A stretch of DNA of 64,000 nucleotides. Origin: Clostridia bacterium. GTDB lineage: Bacteria; Acidobacteriota; Terriglobia; Terriglobales; Acidobacteriaceae. This document shows positions 8,194 to 17,967 of the stretch, in pieces (positions within the stretch are counted from its first letter, which is position 1; the number at the start of each line of letters is the position of its first letter). Location: positions 62,001-126,000 of the forward strand of contig DATMYA010000057.1 of NCBI GenBank assembly GCA_035561135.1, written 5' to 3'. The position numbers and the translations under genes were made by a program. Under the pieces are notes generated by a model. That model was not told where the DNA came from. It worked only from the letters and a program-made list of their open reading frames with translations, and did no database searches.

Positions 8194-11100
8194 ATGAGAT
8201 CCAGCGACCGTATTACCGCGCGCGTGTGCGCTTGTGTCCTTGTCGTTTTGTTAGCTTCTCTAACCTGTTTTGCTCAGTACGGCGACATCAATACGGTCGC
8301 GGGAAGTGGTCCGGGAGCGGGCTTGCAGCGCTTCAACGGCGCTGTCGCCAACGGTACAGGGGATCTCTACATTGCGGATGGCGTGGCCAGTCGGGTTATG
8401 AAGGTAACTGGTGCGGCGACGGTGAGCCCTGGATTCACGGTCATCGCAGGCACCGGCGTCAGCGGCATTGCCGGTGACGGCGGCCCTGGGACTTCCGCAA
8501 GACTGAAAGCACCATGCGACGTTGCGTTGGATGCCGCCGAAGCCAACCTTTACATAGCCGATGCCTGCGGAGACCCAGCGAACGGTCGAGTCCGGAAAGT
8601 CAATCTGGCGACGGGCATCATTACGACGGTGGCTACCGGCTTCAACCCCCAGTCGCTGACAATAGACTCCAACGGCAACATCTTCGTCGCGGACGGCTCG
8701 GATATCTACAAGATTAGCGGCGCCGCTGTCAGCAAGTGGTACACGGCGTCAACCTGGTGGGCTTACACGGTTCGGGTTGACGCGTCCAATGATGCCGTCA
8801 TCTTTGCCGGGTTCGGAAACAACTCGGGCGTCATCGTCAAGATCGTAAATACGAACGGCGTTGCGGGCGCAATTACCAAGCTCGCAGGACAAGACTCAGC
8901 TTTCTGTATGACCTGCTGGAATGGCAGCGCCGTAGCGCCAACGGCGGTAAACCTGGACTACTCACCGGTGCTGGCGGTCGCAGGCAACTTCATCTACTTC
9001 AATAGCCAACTGGACAACCGTATCGGTCGATTCGACCACAACGGCGCTGGCAGTCTGGAACTCATGGCCGGCAACGGGACGAATACCGTTACCGGAGATG
9101 GCTCCCCGGCTATCAACGCCGGCATAGGCAATTACAACGTGTACGGTCTGGCAGTCAGCAGTGCCGGCCCAAGTGTCTTTTTTGGCGGCGGCAGCCCGCA
9201 GATCATGCGGTGGTTCCCGGTCGGCGGCAACATCAATACGGTACCCACTCCCGGTAATCCCAACTACCTGGGCGACGGAGGGCCCGCAACCTCGGCGACT
9301 GTCAGTAACAACATCCAGAAGGTAGCGTTCGACGGCACCGGCAACATGTACATCGCCGACCAGGCAAATCGCGCGATTCGCAGGGTCAGCAACGACGGCA
9401 AGATGAGCACGGTCATCACCGGCGCGCAGCTCGACTCTGGCCTCGCGGCCGGAGTTCACGTTGGCAATTTCAATATCGCCAATGACACGACTGGCAATAT
9501 CTACATTGCGACCGACAGCAACGGCATCTTCAAATACAGCGCAGGCACGCTCACGCACCCCGTTGCATCCAACGGTCAGAATCTGCGCGACATAGCTGTC
9601 GATTCAACAAAGGGTTACGTATATGTAATCGCGAATTCTCAGATTCATCGCTTTAAGTTAGCGGACTTCTCGGGCCGCACTTCTGTTTACTCCAGCGGAC
9701 TCTCGCTCATGAGCCTCGCCGTTGATAGCTTGGGCAATCTATGGGCAAGCCAGGCAGACATGGGCACGGGCGTCACGCTCAGCCAAGTCGTTCCGTCCGG
9801 CCCATCCACTACGTTGGTGAATATCGGCGCGTCCGTTGTCGCGAATTATCCCGTTACAGGCTCGCCCCTTGGCGGAGTCGACTACATGGACAACTTCGCA
9901 CTTAAGCATTTCTCGACCGGCGTGATTGGCGGTTTGGCGGGAACCAACGCTTTCGCCGGTGATGGCGGCGCGGTGAGTAGCGCGCGATTCAGTTCTGCGC
10001 TGGGTCTTGCGTTTGATTCCTGGTGTCACCTGTATGTGTCCGACTCGCAGAACCAGCGTGTGCGCAAAATCGATAACCTGGTCGCCACCACCGTCAACTC
10101 AAACCAGCCAGGTCTCAGCTTCAACGTTGATGGCACGCCGGGCGGCGGGACTTTCCAGTGGATTTCCGGCACGCCTCACACTATCGTAACGGCTTCGCCT
10201 CAGGGTGACGGTGACCCTACGCGATACATCTTTAGTAGCTGGTTGTTGCCTAGCGGCGCAACCCATACGAATCCGTCCCTCCCAATTACAGCACCAGGCT
10301 GCGCGAATCCAACGCCGCTGTACCAGGCACAATTTACCGCTCAACATCAGCTGACCACTGCGGTGTCAGCCGTCGCGGATGGCAATATCACGCCCGCGCC
10401 CGGCACCAACTACCATGACCACGGCAGCGTGGTTGCGCTACAGGCGACGCCGGCAGCGAACCGTATGTTCCTGAACTGGACCGGGGCGACGGTTGCGAAC
10501 GCGAATGCCGCCTCAACCACGATTACGGTGAACGCTCCGGAAAGCGTCACGGCAAACTTCTTTACGCCGGTTCCGCCCGTTATCAGCGCCAGCTTCGCTG
10601 CACCTACGGCCCCCGTGAATATCCCGGTAAAGCTCAGGTTCACGATTGCCAACCCCAATCCGCTCGCTGACCCAAATGTTTCGTTTACGAACATACTGTC
10701 GTCTATGGTGGTTGCCAGTCCAAACGGATTGTCGAATACCTGCGGTGGCGTCGTAACGGCAACGCCAGGAACAAATTCGATCAGCCTTTCCGGGGGCACA
10801 AACGCCGCGAACTCGAACTGCAATGTCGAACTCGACGTCGTTGCTGCGACCTCGGGTATTAAGACGCAAATATCCGGTCCGGTTACGTCCACGCTCTACG
10901 GCGCAGGCAACATGGCGAGCGCGAGCATTACCATTTTGAGTCCGCCGTCTCTCAATGTTGTGTTCGACAGGGCCACAACTCCGCTGAACAGTTCTGCCGC
11001 TCTGGCATTCACGATTACGAATGGCGACACAGCCACTGCCGCCAACGGCCTTTCGTTCAGCGCGACGCTGCCCGCAGGACTTGTCGTTTCGACTCCGAAC

Positions 11101-14100
11101 GGCGTGACGGGATCATGTAATGGTGAAGTCATCACGGCAATCCCGAGCAGTTCCACGATAAGCATGACCGGTGGCACTCTGGCTACGAACGGCGCATCGT
11201 GTGCGTTCTCCATCAATGTGACTGGTACAACGGCGGGATTGAAAAACTTCTCCACAGCGATCTCTTCGACGACAACGGGCGCAGGTGGCACGGCTAGCAC
11301 ATCGATAACAGTGGTGGCACCGCCTACGATGATCACCACCTTCGGCACCGCGAGCATGCCAGTCGGGTCATCGACCTCGTTGTCATTCACGATCAACAAT
11401 GCAAATCCCGGGGTTTCGCTGACTGGAGTCGGATTCGCGAATACGCTGCCAGCAGGACTGGTGCTCGCGTCATTGAACACCGTCTCCGGCACGTGCGGCG
11501 GCGGAACGATCTCGGCTGTCGCAGGCGAGTCGAACTTCAGCCTGTCTGGGGCAACACTCGCGGCAAACGCCTCCTGTACGTTCTCGGTTAGTGTGACTGG
11601 TTTAGCCGGGGGACTCCAGAACAACACCACGGGTGCAGTGACCTCAATTGACGGCGGCACAGGAGGGACAGCGTCCGCCAGCATGACCGTTGTTGCGCCG
11701 CCATCGATTGCGAAGGCCTTCGGCGCGGCAAGCGTTGCGCTGAATAGCACGACGTCCCTAACTCTGACCATCACCAATCCGGCGGCAAACACAGTAGGAC
11801 TGACCGGAGTGGCATTCACTGACACGCTGCCTGCAGGCATTGTGGTGGGCACGCCCAGCGCCCTGAGCAGCACCTGCGGCGGTACTGCAACCGCAGTCGA
11901 CGGTTCCGGAACAGTCTCCCTGAGCGGAGCGAACGTGGTGACCGGCGGAGCGTGCAGTGTCACTCTCAATGTCAAGGGCATCGCATCAGGGCTAGTGACG
12001 AACACAACGTCCGTCACTTCCACCAATGGCGGCACCGGAAACACGGCAACGGCCAGCATCACGGTGGCGGCACCGGCCATCGTCGCCAGCGCATTCGGCG
12101 CTGCAACTATTCCGATCAATGCCTCGACCTCGCTTACGCTGACGATCACAAATCCCGCGGCGAATCCGATTCCGCTGACTGGGATTGGCTTCACCGACAA
12201 CTTGGTAGGTCTGGTCGTGGCTCCGGCCAGCGGCTTGAATAACACCTGCGGCGGCACAGCGACGGCAGTTGCTGGCGCGGCCAGCTTCTCGCTCGTTGGC
12301 GGCACTATTCCTTCGAACAGCTCCTGCACTGTGTCTGTAAACGTCACAGGTTCGACTGCCGTCGTGGCAAACAACAGCGTTTCCGTAACCTCGACCGAAG
12401 GCGGTGCAGGCAACACCTCCAACGCATCTCTGACCGTTGTTGCGCCACTCACCATCGTCAACTCGTTCGGCGCAGCGAGCATTCCGCTCACCGGCTCGAC
12501 GTCGTTGAGCTTCACCATCACTAATCCGAACACGACGACCTCGCTCAACGGCGTCGCCTTTGCCAACACACTTCCGTCCGGCCTGGTCATCTCGACACCG
12601 AATGGACTTTCGGGCTCCTGTGGTGCAGGGACGATAACCGCAGATCAGGGGACGAACTCCATCAGCCTCTCGGGCGCGACAGTTGCGGCCAGTGCCTCAT
12701 GCAGTTTCGCGGTGAATGTCACTGGCATCGCGGCTGGCATTCAAAACAACACGACCGGTAATGTCACCTCAACGGAAGCCGGAAATGGCGGTACGGCGTC
12801 GGCATCGATCACCGTCGTAGCTCCGCCGTCGATTGCCGCGGTCTACCAGCCAACTGCCATTCCTTTGAATGGCATTAGCAGCCTGACCCTCACCATCACC
12901 AGTCCAGCGGCGAATACTGTCGCGCTGAGCGGCGTGGGCTTCACTTACACGTTGCCGGTCGGCCTCACGGTATCGAACGGCACCGCACCGGTGTGCGGCG
13001 GGACGCTGACAACGGCGGCACCTTCGAGCATCGCGCTGACGGGAGCCTCCGTTCCGACGAACGGCGTCTGCGAGTTCGCGGTCGCGGTAACCGGCGCTGC
13101 ATCGGGGAGTCACAGCGCCACAACCTCCGCCGTGACGTCTACCAACGGCGGCGCCGGCAACGCGGCAACGGCCAGCCTCTCAGTCGCCACGCCGCCGACG
13201 GTCGTTAACACGTTTGGCACAGCAACCGTACCGATCCAGGGTTCAACCTCACTGGCTTACACCATTACGAACCCGAACACCGCTATCCAGTTGAGCGGTA
13301 TCGGTTTTGTGAACACGCTGCCCGCCGGCCTCGTCATTGCCAATCCGAGCGGACTCGCCGGTAGCTGCACTGGCAGTACGATCAATGCAATTCCCGGCAC
13401 AAACTCGGTCACATTTGCGGGCGGAACGCTTGCGACCGCGGCATCCTGCACCCTCAGTCTGAACGTTACCGGCGTCACCTCCGGTGTTCACGCGAACATG
13501 ACAGGCATTGTCACGTCGATCGAAAGCGGCCCGGGCGCGACTAGTAACGCGGCCCTGATCGCCGTCCTTGCGCCGCCCCAGATCGCGAACGCGTTCGGGG
13601 CAGCGACCGTTCAGTTGAACTCGAACGTCAGCCTCTCGTTTGCCATCACCAACCCGAACACTACGACGGCGCTGACGGGCGTGGCATTCACCGACGTATT
13701 GCCGAGCGGTCTGGTTGTAGCGAACCCGAATAACCTGACAGGCTCCTGCGGCGGTGGAACCATCACCGCAACCGCGGGAGCGTCCGCTGTGGATCTTGCT
13801 GGTGCGACGATTGCCCCCAGTAGCGTCTGTACGTTCTCGATCGACGTTGTCGGTGTTGCTGGCGGCAATCAGGTCAACACCACCGGCATCGTCACCTCGA
13901 CCAACGGCGGAAACGGCGGAGCGGCCACTGCTGCCATTTCCGTCCTCTCTCCTGACCTCGCGGTTGCGGTAACGCATTCCGGCAACTTCCGCCAGGGCAA
14001 TACCGCTGACGCCTATGCGATCATTGTCACGAATGCCGGGCAGGCGAATACTTCCGGAGCCGTGACAGTTATTGACACGTTGCCGGCCGGCCTGACGGCC

Positions 14101-15201
14101 ACCGCCATCAGCGGTACGGGATGGACTTGCACGCTTTCTTCCCTGTCCTGTACGCGTACCGACGCGCTCGTCGCCGGCGCCACTTACCCGGTGATCAACC
14201 TCATCGTCAACGTGGCCGCTAACGCAGCTCCGAACCTCACGAACTCCGTCACTATTTCCGGGGGTTCAGACGCGAACACTTCGAATAACGCTGCGTCCGA
14301 CACGACAACCGTTAACCAGGTGGCCGATCTCAACATAACGAAATCGCATTCCGGTAACTTCATCCAGACGCAGAAAGGCGCGACGTACACCATCATCGTC
14401 AACAACGTTGGTGCCGGGCCCACAGTGGGCAACGTGACGGTCACCGATGTAATTCCCGCTGGGCTCACTGCTATTAGTGCGGTAGGAACAGGGTGGACGT
14501 GTACCGTGGCCCCCACCGTGACTTGCTCGCGGCCGGACGTGCTGGCAAGCGGGTCTAGCTACCCGGGAATCACGCTCAAGGTTGATGTCGCTCCGAACGC
14601 CGTGGCGTCGGTCACAAACACCGCAACTGTTTCGGGCGGCGGCGAGTTGAACACGTCGAACAATACGGCCACGGATGCGACGACCGTCGCAGCGCCGGCG
14701 ATCACAATTGTCGGCAACACGACGGCGGCGACAGTCCGGCCAGGCCAGAGCGCGACCTTCCTTCTGACCCTAACGACAAATGGCAATCTCACCGCGCCAG
14801 TGACGTTGGCCTGCAGCGGGTTGCCACCGCTGAGTTCGTGCGTGTTCTCACCGGCAAGTCCGACCGTCAGCGGCACGCCAACGACGGTTACATTAACGGT
14901 GTCTACTACGGGGCCGTTCTCTGCTCACACGCTGAGCGCGAGCCTTGGAACAAGAATGATGTACGGCTTCGCGATCGCGTTTCCGATGATCGTCTTTGCC
15001 GCACCATTTGCGGGTGGCAAATCGAAACGCAGCCGCCGCATTCCGTTCCTTACAATCATCGGATTGCTGCTGCTCACCGTCATGTTCGGTTGCGGTTCTC
15101 CGAGTGTCCCGCACACTGAGCCGGGCAGCTACACCTTAAGTGTCACGGCTGCATCGGCACCCGCCCAAGGCTCAGCCACTATGAACATCACAGTTCAGTA
15201 A
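8194..15201 (+). CDS. giant secreted NHL/DUF11-type repeat surface protein
   Basis: A 2335-residue protein. The signal peptide is residues 1-27 (VLLASLTCFAQ). Residues about 28-660 hold NHL-like propeller repeats with phrases such as LYIADG, GNIFVADG and MYIADQANRAIRRV. A short Bacterial-repeat-type region (FLNWTGATVANAN) follows, then nine near-identical modules of about 125 residues (10573-13950), then two DUF11 modules (13951 to about 14690). The last 170 residues are an Ig-like domain interrupted by a membrane hairpin: two hydrophobic stretches around KSKRSRR, followed by a GCGSPS segment and the closing strands. It is probably an envelope-attached adhesin or scaffold. No partner is encoded nearby. 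Confidence 0.85.
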   Translation: MRSSDRITARVCACVLVVLLASLTCFAQYGDINTVAGSGPGAGLQRFNGAVANGTGDLYIADGVASRVMKVTGAATVSPGFTVIAGTGVSGIAGDGGPGTSARLKAPCDVALDAAEANLYIADACGDPANGRVRKVNLATGIITTVATGFNPQSLTIDSNGNIFVADGSDIYKISGAAVSKWYTASTWWAYTVRVDASNDAVIFAGFGNNSGVIVKIVNTNGVAGAITKLAGQDSAFCMTCWNGSAVAPTAVNLDYSPVLAVAGNFIYFNSQLDNRIGRFDHNGAGSLELMAGNGTNTVTGDGSPAINAGIGNYNVYGLAVSSAGPSVFFGGGSPQIMRWFPVGGNINTVPTPGNPNYLGDGGPATSATVSNNIQKVAFDGTGNMYIADQANRAIRRVSNDGKMSTVITGAQLDSGLAAGVHVGNFNIANDTTGNIYIATDSNGIFKYSAGTLTHPVASNGQNLRDIAVDSTKGYVYVIANSQIHRFKLADFSGRTSVYSSGLSLMSLAVDSLGNLWASQADMGTGVTLSQVVPSGPSTTLVNIGASVVANYPVTGSPLGGVDYMDNFALKHFSTGVIGGLAGTNAFAGDGGAVSSARFSSALGLAFDSWCHLYVSDSQNQRVRKIDNLVATTVNSNQPGLSFNVDGTPGGGTFQWISGTPHTIVTASPQGDGDPTRYIFSSWLLPSGATHTNPSLPITAPGCANPTPLYQAQFTAQHQLTTAVSAVADGNITPAPGTNYHDHGSVVALQATPAANRMFLNWTGATVANANAASTTITVNAPESVTANFFTPVPPVISASFAAPTAPVNIPVKLRFTIANPNPLADPNVSFTNILSSMVVASPNGLSNTCGGVVTATPGTNSISLSGGTNAANSNCNVELDVVAATSGIKTQISGPVTSTLYGAGNMASASITILSPPSLNVVFDRATTPLNSSAALAFTITNGDTATAANGLSFSATLPAGLVVSTPNGVTGSCNGEVITAIPSSSTISMTGGTLATNGASCAFSINVTGTTAGLKNFSTAISSTTTGAGGTASTSITVVAPPTMITTFGTASMPVGSSTSLSFTINNANPGVSLTGVGFANTLPAGLVLASLNTVSGTCGGGTISAVAGESNFSLSGATLAANASCTFSVSVTGLAGGLQNNTTGAVTSIDGGTGGTASASMTVVAPPSIAKAFGAASVALNSTTSLTLTITNPAANTVGLTGVAFTDTLPAGIVVGTPSALSSTCGGTATAVDGSGTVSLSGANVVTGGACSVTLNVKGIASGLVTNTTSVTSTNGGTGNTATASITVAAPAIVASAFGAATIPINASTSLTLTITNPAANPIPLTGIGFTDNLVGLVVAPASGLNNTCGGTATAVAGAASFSLVGGTIPSNSSCTVSVNVTGSTAVVANNSVSVTSTEGGAGNTSNASLTVVAPLTIVNSFGAASIPLTGSTSLSFTITNPNTTTSLNGVAFANTLPSGLVISTPNGLSGSCGAGTITADQGTNSISLSGATVAASASCSFAVNVTGIAAGIQNNTTGNVTSTEAGNGGTASASITVVAPPSIAAVYQPTAIPLNGISSLTLTITSPAANTVALSGVGFTYTLPVGLTVSNGTAPVCGGTLTTAAPSSIALTGASVPTNGVCEFAVAVTGAASGSHSATTSAVTSTNGGAGNAATASLSVATPPTVVNTFGTATVPIQGSTSLAYTITNPNTAIQLSGIGFVNTLPAGLVIANPSGLAGSCTGSTINAIPGTNSVTFAGGTLATAASCTLSLNVTGVTSGVHANMTGIVTSIESGPGATSNAALIAVLAPPQIANAFGAATVQLNSNVSLSFAITNPNTTTALTGVAFTDVLPSGLVVANPNNLTGSCGGGTITATAGASAVDLAGATIAPSSVCTFSIDVVGVAGGNQVNTTGIVTSTNGGNGGAATAAISVLSPDLAVAVTHSGNFRQGNTADAYAIIVTNAGQANTSGAVTVIDTLPAGLTATAISGTGWTCTLSSLSCTRTDALVAGATYPVINLIVNVAANAAPNLTNSVTISGGSDANTSNNAASDTTTVNQVADLNITKSHSGNFIQTQKGATYTIIVNNVGAGPTVGNVTVTDVIPAGLTAISAVGTGWTCTVAPTVTCSRPDVLASGSSYPGITLKVDVAPNAVASVTNTATVSGGGELNTSNNTATDATTVAAPAITIVGNTTAATVRPGQSATFLLTLTTNGNLTAPVTLACSGLPPLSSCVFSPASPTVSGTPTTVTLTVSTTGPFSAHTLSASLGTRMMYGFAIAFPMIVFAAPFAGGKSKRSRRIPFLTIIGLLLLTVMFGCGSPSVPHTEPGSYTLSVTAASAPAQGSATMNITVQ
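10573..13950. repeat. nine tandem ~375-bp coding repeats
   Basis: Repeat units within the giant surface-protein gene start at about 10576, 10942, 11320, 11698, 12073, 12445, 12823, 13192 and 13573, so spacing is 366-381 bp. Each unit encodes a module with the pattern PP-x-I-x3-FGAA, STSLSFTITNPN, LPAGLVV, a CGG and a later Cys (a possible disulfide), and ends GNTASASITVVA. Units are similar in protein but clearly diverged in DNA, so this is old duplication, not recent slippage. Confidence 0.85.
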
Positions 15202-15215
15202 CCGTAAACAAATAG

Positions 15216-15239
15216 ACCCTCCGGAGCATTCCGGAGGGT
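15216..15239 (+). terminator. hairpin terminator after the surface-protein gene
   Basis: A perfect 10-bp stem (15216-15225 with 15230-15239, ACCCTCCGGA) and a GCAT tetraloop, 14 bases after the stop codon. The following T-tract is weak (TTGACTTCT), so termination may be partial. Confidence 0.7.
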
Positions 15240-15309
15240 TGACTTCTGAAATGAGAACGGGTTCAACCGTGGATGGGAGCGCATCCTTCTCTGGCTGCGC
15301 ATCAAATAA

Positions 15310-15317
15310 TGTATACA
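15310..15317. promoter_or_regulatory. candidate GntR operator TGTATACA
   Basis: An 8-bp perfect palindrome TGTATACA lies 24 bp before the chosen start of the GntR gene. It fits the general GTxTAC-type half-site pattern recognised by FadR-subfamily GntR regulators, so it could be an autoregulatory site. This rests on pattern only; no second copy is seen before the symporter gene. Confidence 0.35.
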
Positions 15318-15340
15318 GAGCGGGAGCAGCAACGGATAAA

Positions 15341-16084
15341 ATGTCAGTCGTCTCTCACATGATCGGCAACAAGCCACTTATGAGCATTACAACAGACGCC
15401 GTCCGCACTGCGGAATCGTCAGCAATCCAAAGACAGTCTCTTGCGTCTGCGGTAGCCGACAAACTGCGCCAAAAGATCATTCGCGGCGAACTGCACGAGG
15501 GCGAACAGTTGCGCCAGGACGCCATCGCGGCTGAGTTCCAGGTCAGCCGCATTCCGGTACGCGAAGCGCTCCGCCACCTACAAGCCGAGGGGTTGATCAC
15601 AATCGTGGCCAACCGCGGCGCCGTCGTCTCTGCGTTGTCACCCGAAGAAATCGGCGAACTGTTCGATATTCGTGCTGTACTGGAATGCCACGTTCTGAGG
15701 GAGGCAATCCCGAATTTTACCGATGAGGACTTCCGCAAGGCGGAAGAGATACTGAAGGGCTATGAGCAGGTAGTCGAGCAAGATACCGACATCAGTTCAT
15801 GGGGACAGTGGAACTGGCAATTCCACTCCACTCTTTACGCCCCCGCTAATCGGCCTGTCCTCATCAATCTTTTGCGCACGCTGAACAACAATTCCGACCG
15901 CTACACGCGGCTCCATCTCGTGTTCACGCGCGACCTTCACCGCGCTGGCCGGGCACACAGGATCCTTCTGAATGCCTGCAAAACCAGGCAGCCGGATGTC
16001 GCTTGCGAAGCACTCTGGCACCACATAATTGAAGCGGGTCAGTATCTCCAGGACTTCATCAAGAGCCGCCGCGAGAAGTCGTAA
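15341..16084 (+). CDS. GntR-family transcriptional regulator (FadR/FCD subfamily)
   Basis: About 247 residues. The N-terminal winged helix is clear (LRQKIIRGELHEGEQLRQDAIAAEF, then VSRIPVREALRHLQAEGL), followed by an all-helical FCD ligand domain with FDIRAVLE and acid/His residues expected for a metal-binding effector pocket (WNWQFHSTLY, HRILLNAC, ALWHHI). Such regulators repress catabolic or transport genes and release DNA on binding a small acid. ATG choices are 15341, 15359 and 15380; none has a strong Shine-Dalgarno, so the exact start is uncertain. It precedes a symporter and two peptidase genes in the same direction, its likely targets. Confidence 0.9.
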   Translation: MSVVSHMIGNKPLMSITTDAVRTAESSAIQRQSLASAVADKLRQKIIRGELHEGEQLRQDAIAAEFQVSRIPVREALRHLQAEGLITIVANRGAVVSALSPEEIGELFDIRAVLECHVLREAIPNFTDEDFRKAEEILKGYEQVVEQDTDISSWGQWNWQFHSTLYAPANRPVLINLLRTLNNNSDRYTRLHLVFTRDLHRAGRAHRILLNACKTRQPDVACEALWHHIIEAGQYLQDFIKSRREKS

Positions 16085-16424
16085 CGGCAAAACCAAAAAC
16101 GACTCTCAAAGGCGTGAGTGACAGCACCGCAGGGTTGCGGGCTGACTGTGCTTGCGATTTACGGATGCTGTCGAAACGCCCCCCGCAGGTTCGGATTTCC
16201 GAATTACTCAGGTGCGGTATCTAAGGTCGTTTGATTCATCGCATTAGGGTTGCCGGTCTATTCCTTTATTTCGCTCGAAAACCCACGATAACGTAGCTCA
16301 ACCGGGAGCAAAGAAAAGCATGGACGGCAGAGTGCATAAAGTATAAAGTTCGGAGTCGTTCCAAAACTCTGACGTGCAATCTGTTGTCGCGTGTCTCCAT
16401 GGAAGTTGCTTTCTCGCGAAAGCG

Positions 16425-17927
16425 ATGGCAGTGCCTCGGATCGAGGTCGGACCTTTGAATATATATGTGACGGTTCTGGCTCTACTTGTTGTTGTCCTCC
16501 TGGGAGTCAGTGTATTCCGCAGTCGCACGGTGAAGAGCAAAGCAGACTTCCTGGTTGCAGGCCGCAGTCTTCCCGCTTACGTCTTAGTTGCAACGCTGCT
16601 CTGTTCCTGGGTCGGTGCCGGAAGCTTGTTTGCGGGCGCCGAGAATGCCGCCAAGAATGGCTTTGCTGCATTGTGGCAGCCGGCCGGTGGGTGGATTGGC
16701 CTCCTCATCATTTACTTTGTGGCACCACGCGCTCGTAAGTTTGCGCAGTTTACCTTGCCAGACCTGCTTGAGACGCGCTACAACGCGGCCGCCCGCGTGC
16801 TCGGCACAATTGCGATTTTGTTCTCGTACACCGCGATTTGTTCGTACCAGTTCAGGGGCGGCGGCGACATTCTTCACTTAGCCACCGGAATTGATGCCAC
16901 GGTTGGCATGTACATTGTGGCCGCCTTCGTGATCTTGTTCACTGCCTTGGCAGGGATGTCATCCGTCGCGTATGCGGATGTCGTCATCGGCATTCTTGTC
17001 ACGGTTACGACCCTGATCGCCACGCCGATGCTGTTCTACGCAGCAGGTGGATGGGAAGGCCTGCACGCGGCGCTTCCGGCAGACCGGTTCCAGGTACTCG
17101 GACACGTGACGTTCACCCAGGCGATGGAGTTCTTCGTTCCGACGTTCCTGCTCATGCTCGGCAATCAGAGCATGTATCAAAAATTCTTTTCGGCCAAAGA
17201 TGCGCGCGCCGCAAAAATTGCCGTCGGCGGATGGATCGTCGGAACGGTGTTCCTGGAGACGGTGATCATCGCGATTGCCGTCTTCGGCACGGCCCTCTAC
17301 GGTACAAGGCCAGAGCTGATGGCGAGCCCTCGTGAGACCATCCCGTTCGTCGCCCGCCACGCGCTGCCATCATTCATGGGCGCACTGCTTATGGGGGCGG
17401 TTTTTGCCAAGGTGATTTCGACGGCGAACAATTACCTATTCTCGCCGGCGACCAATCTGGTCGAAGACGTTTATTCAAGATTCATCAACAAGAATGCGTC
17501 AAGCAAGCAAATCATTTTGCTGTCGCGCTTTGCCGTTGTAGGGCTCGGCGTGTTCGCGCTCATCCAGGGTGCTTATTGGACATCGGTGCTGGCAATGGCG
17601 CTGTATGCGTACACCATCTACTCTGCTGCGATTACGCCGGTTGTGATGTCGGCGTTCTTCTGGAAGCGCGCGACCGCAGCCGGAGCAGTCACTTCGATCG
17701 GGCTCGGGACGTTCGTCACCGTCGCCTGGAGCTATGGCGGCAAGCAGTTCCTGCCGGCTTCATGGGCGGCGCGCGACGCAATCTTCCCTGCGTTGATCGT
17801 CTCGCTGATCTCGCTGGTTGTGGTCAGCCTGATTACGAAGGCGCCACGGCGAGAGCAGTGGGCTCCGTTCTTTGACGAAGAGCCGCAGACAACAGAGCCA
17901 GTCGCCATCGCCGCGAAAGTAAAGTGA
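16425..17927 (+). CDS. sodium:solute symporter (SSS family)
   Basis: About 500 residues with roughly 13 membrane segments. SSS-family landmarks are DFLVAGRSLPAYVL after the first helix, GAGSLFAGAENAAKNG in the second, LPDLLETRYNAAARVLG, and LSRFAVVGLGVFALI late in the protein. It would take up an organic solute with Na+. The genes after it encode an M24 Xaa-Pro-type peptidase and a DPP-IV, so proline or short peptides are reasonable substrates, but this is inference. The frame is open from GTG 16374; ATG 16425 is preferred because it puts the start close to the first helix. The 340 bp upstream (16085-16424) shows no gene and no convincing promoter. Confidence 0.88.
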   Translation: MAVPRIEVGPLNIYVTVLALLVVVLLGVSVFRSRTVKSKADFLVAGRSLPAYVLVATLLCSWVGAGSLFAGAENAAKNGFAALWQPAGGWIGLLIIYFVAPRARKFAQFTLPDLLETRYNAAARVLGTIAILFSYTAICSYQFRGGGDILHLATGIDATVGMYIVAAFVILFTALAGMSSVAYADVVIGILVTVTTLIATPMLFYAAGGWEGLHAALPADRFQVLGHVTFTQAMEFFVPTFLLMLGNQSMYQKFFSAKDARAAKIAVGGWIVGTVFLETVIIAIAVFGTALYGTRPELMASPRETIPFVARHALPSFMGALLMGAVFAKVISTANNYLFSPATNLVEDVYSRFINKNASSKQIILLSRFAVVGLGVFALIQGAYWTSVLAMALYAYTIYSAAITPVVMSAFFWKRATAAGAVTSIGLGTFVTVAWSYGGKQFLPASWAARDAIFPALIVSLISLVVVSLITKAPRREQWAPFFDEEPQTTEPVAIAAKVK

Positions 17928-17967
17928 AGCAGGGGTTGCAAAACTTCGTCACGGAAGAAGCAATACG

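Noticed and set aside
10896..12590. Long minus-strand open frame (564 codons) inside the giant surface-protein gene
   Set aside because: It mirrors the tandem repeats and their codon bias; its translation is periodic Pro/Val/Thr text without any domain. The plus-strand frame has signal peptide and clear modules.
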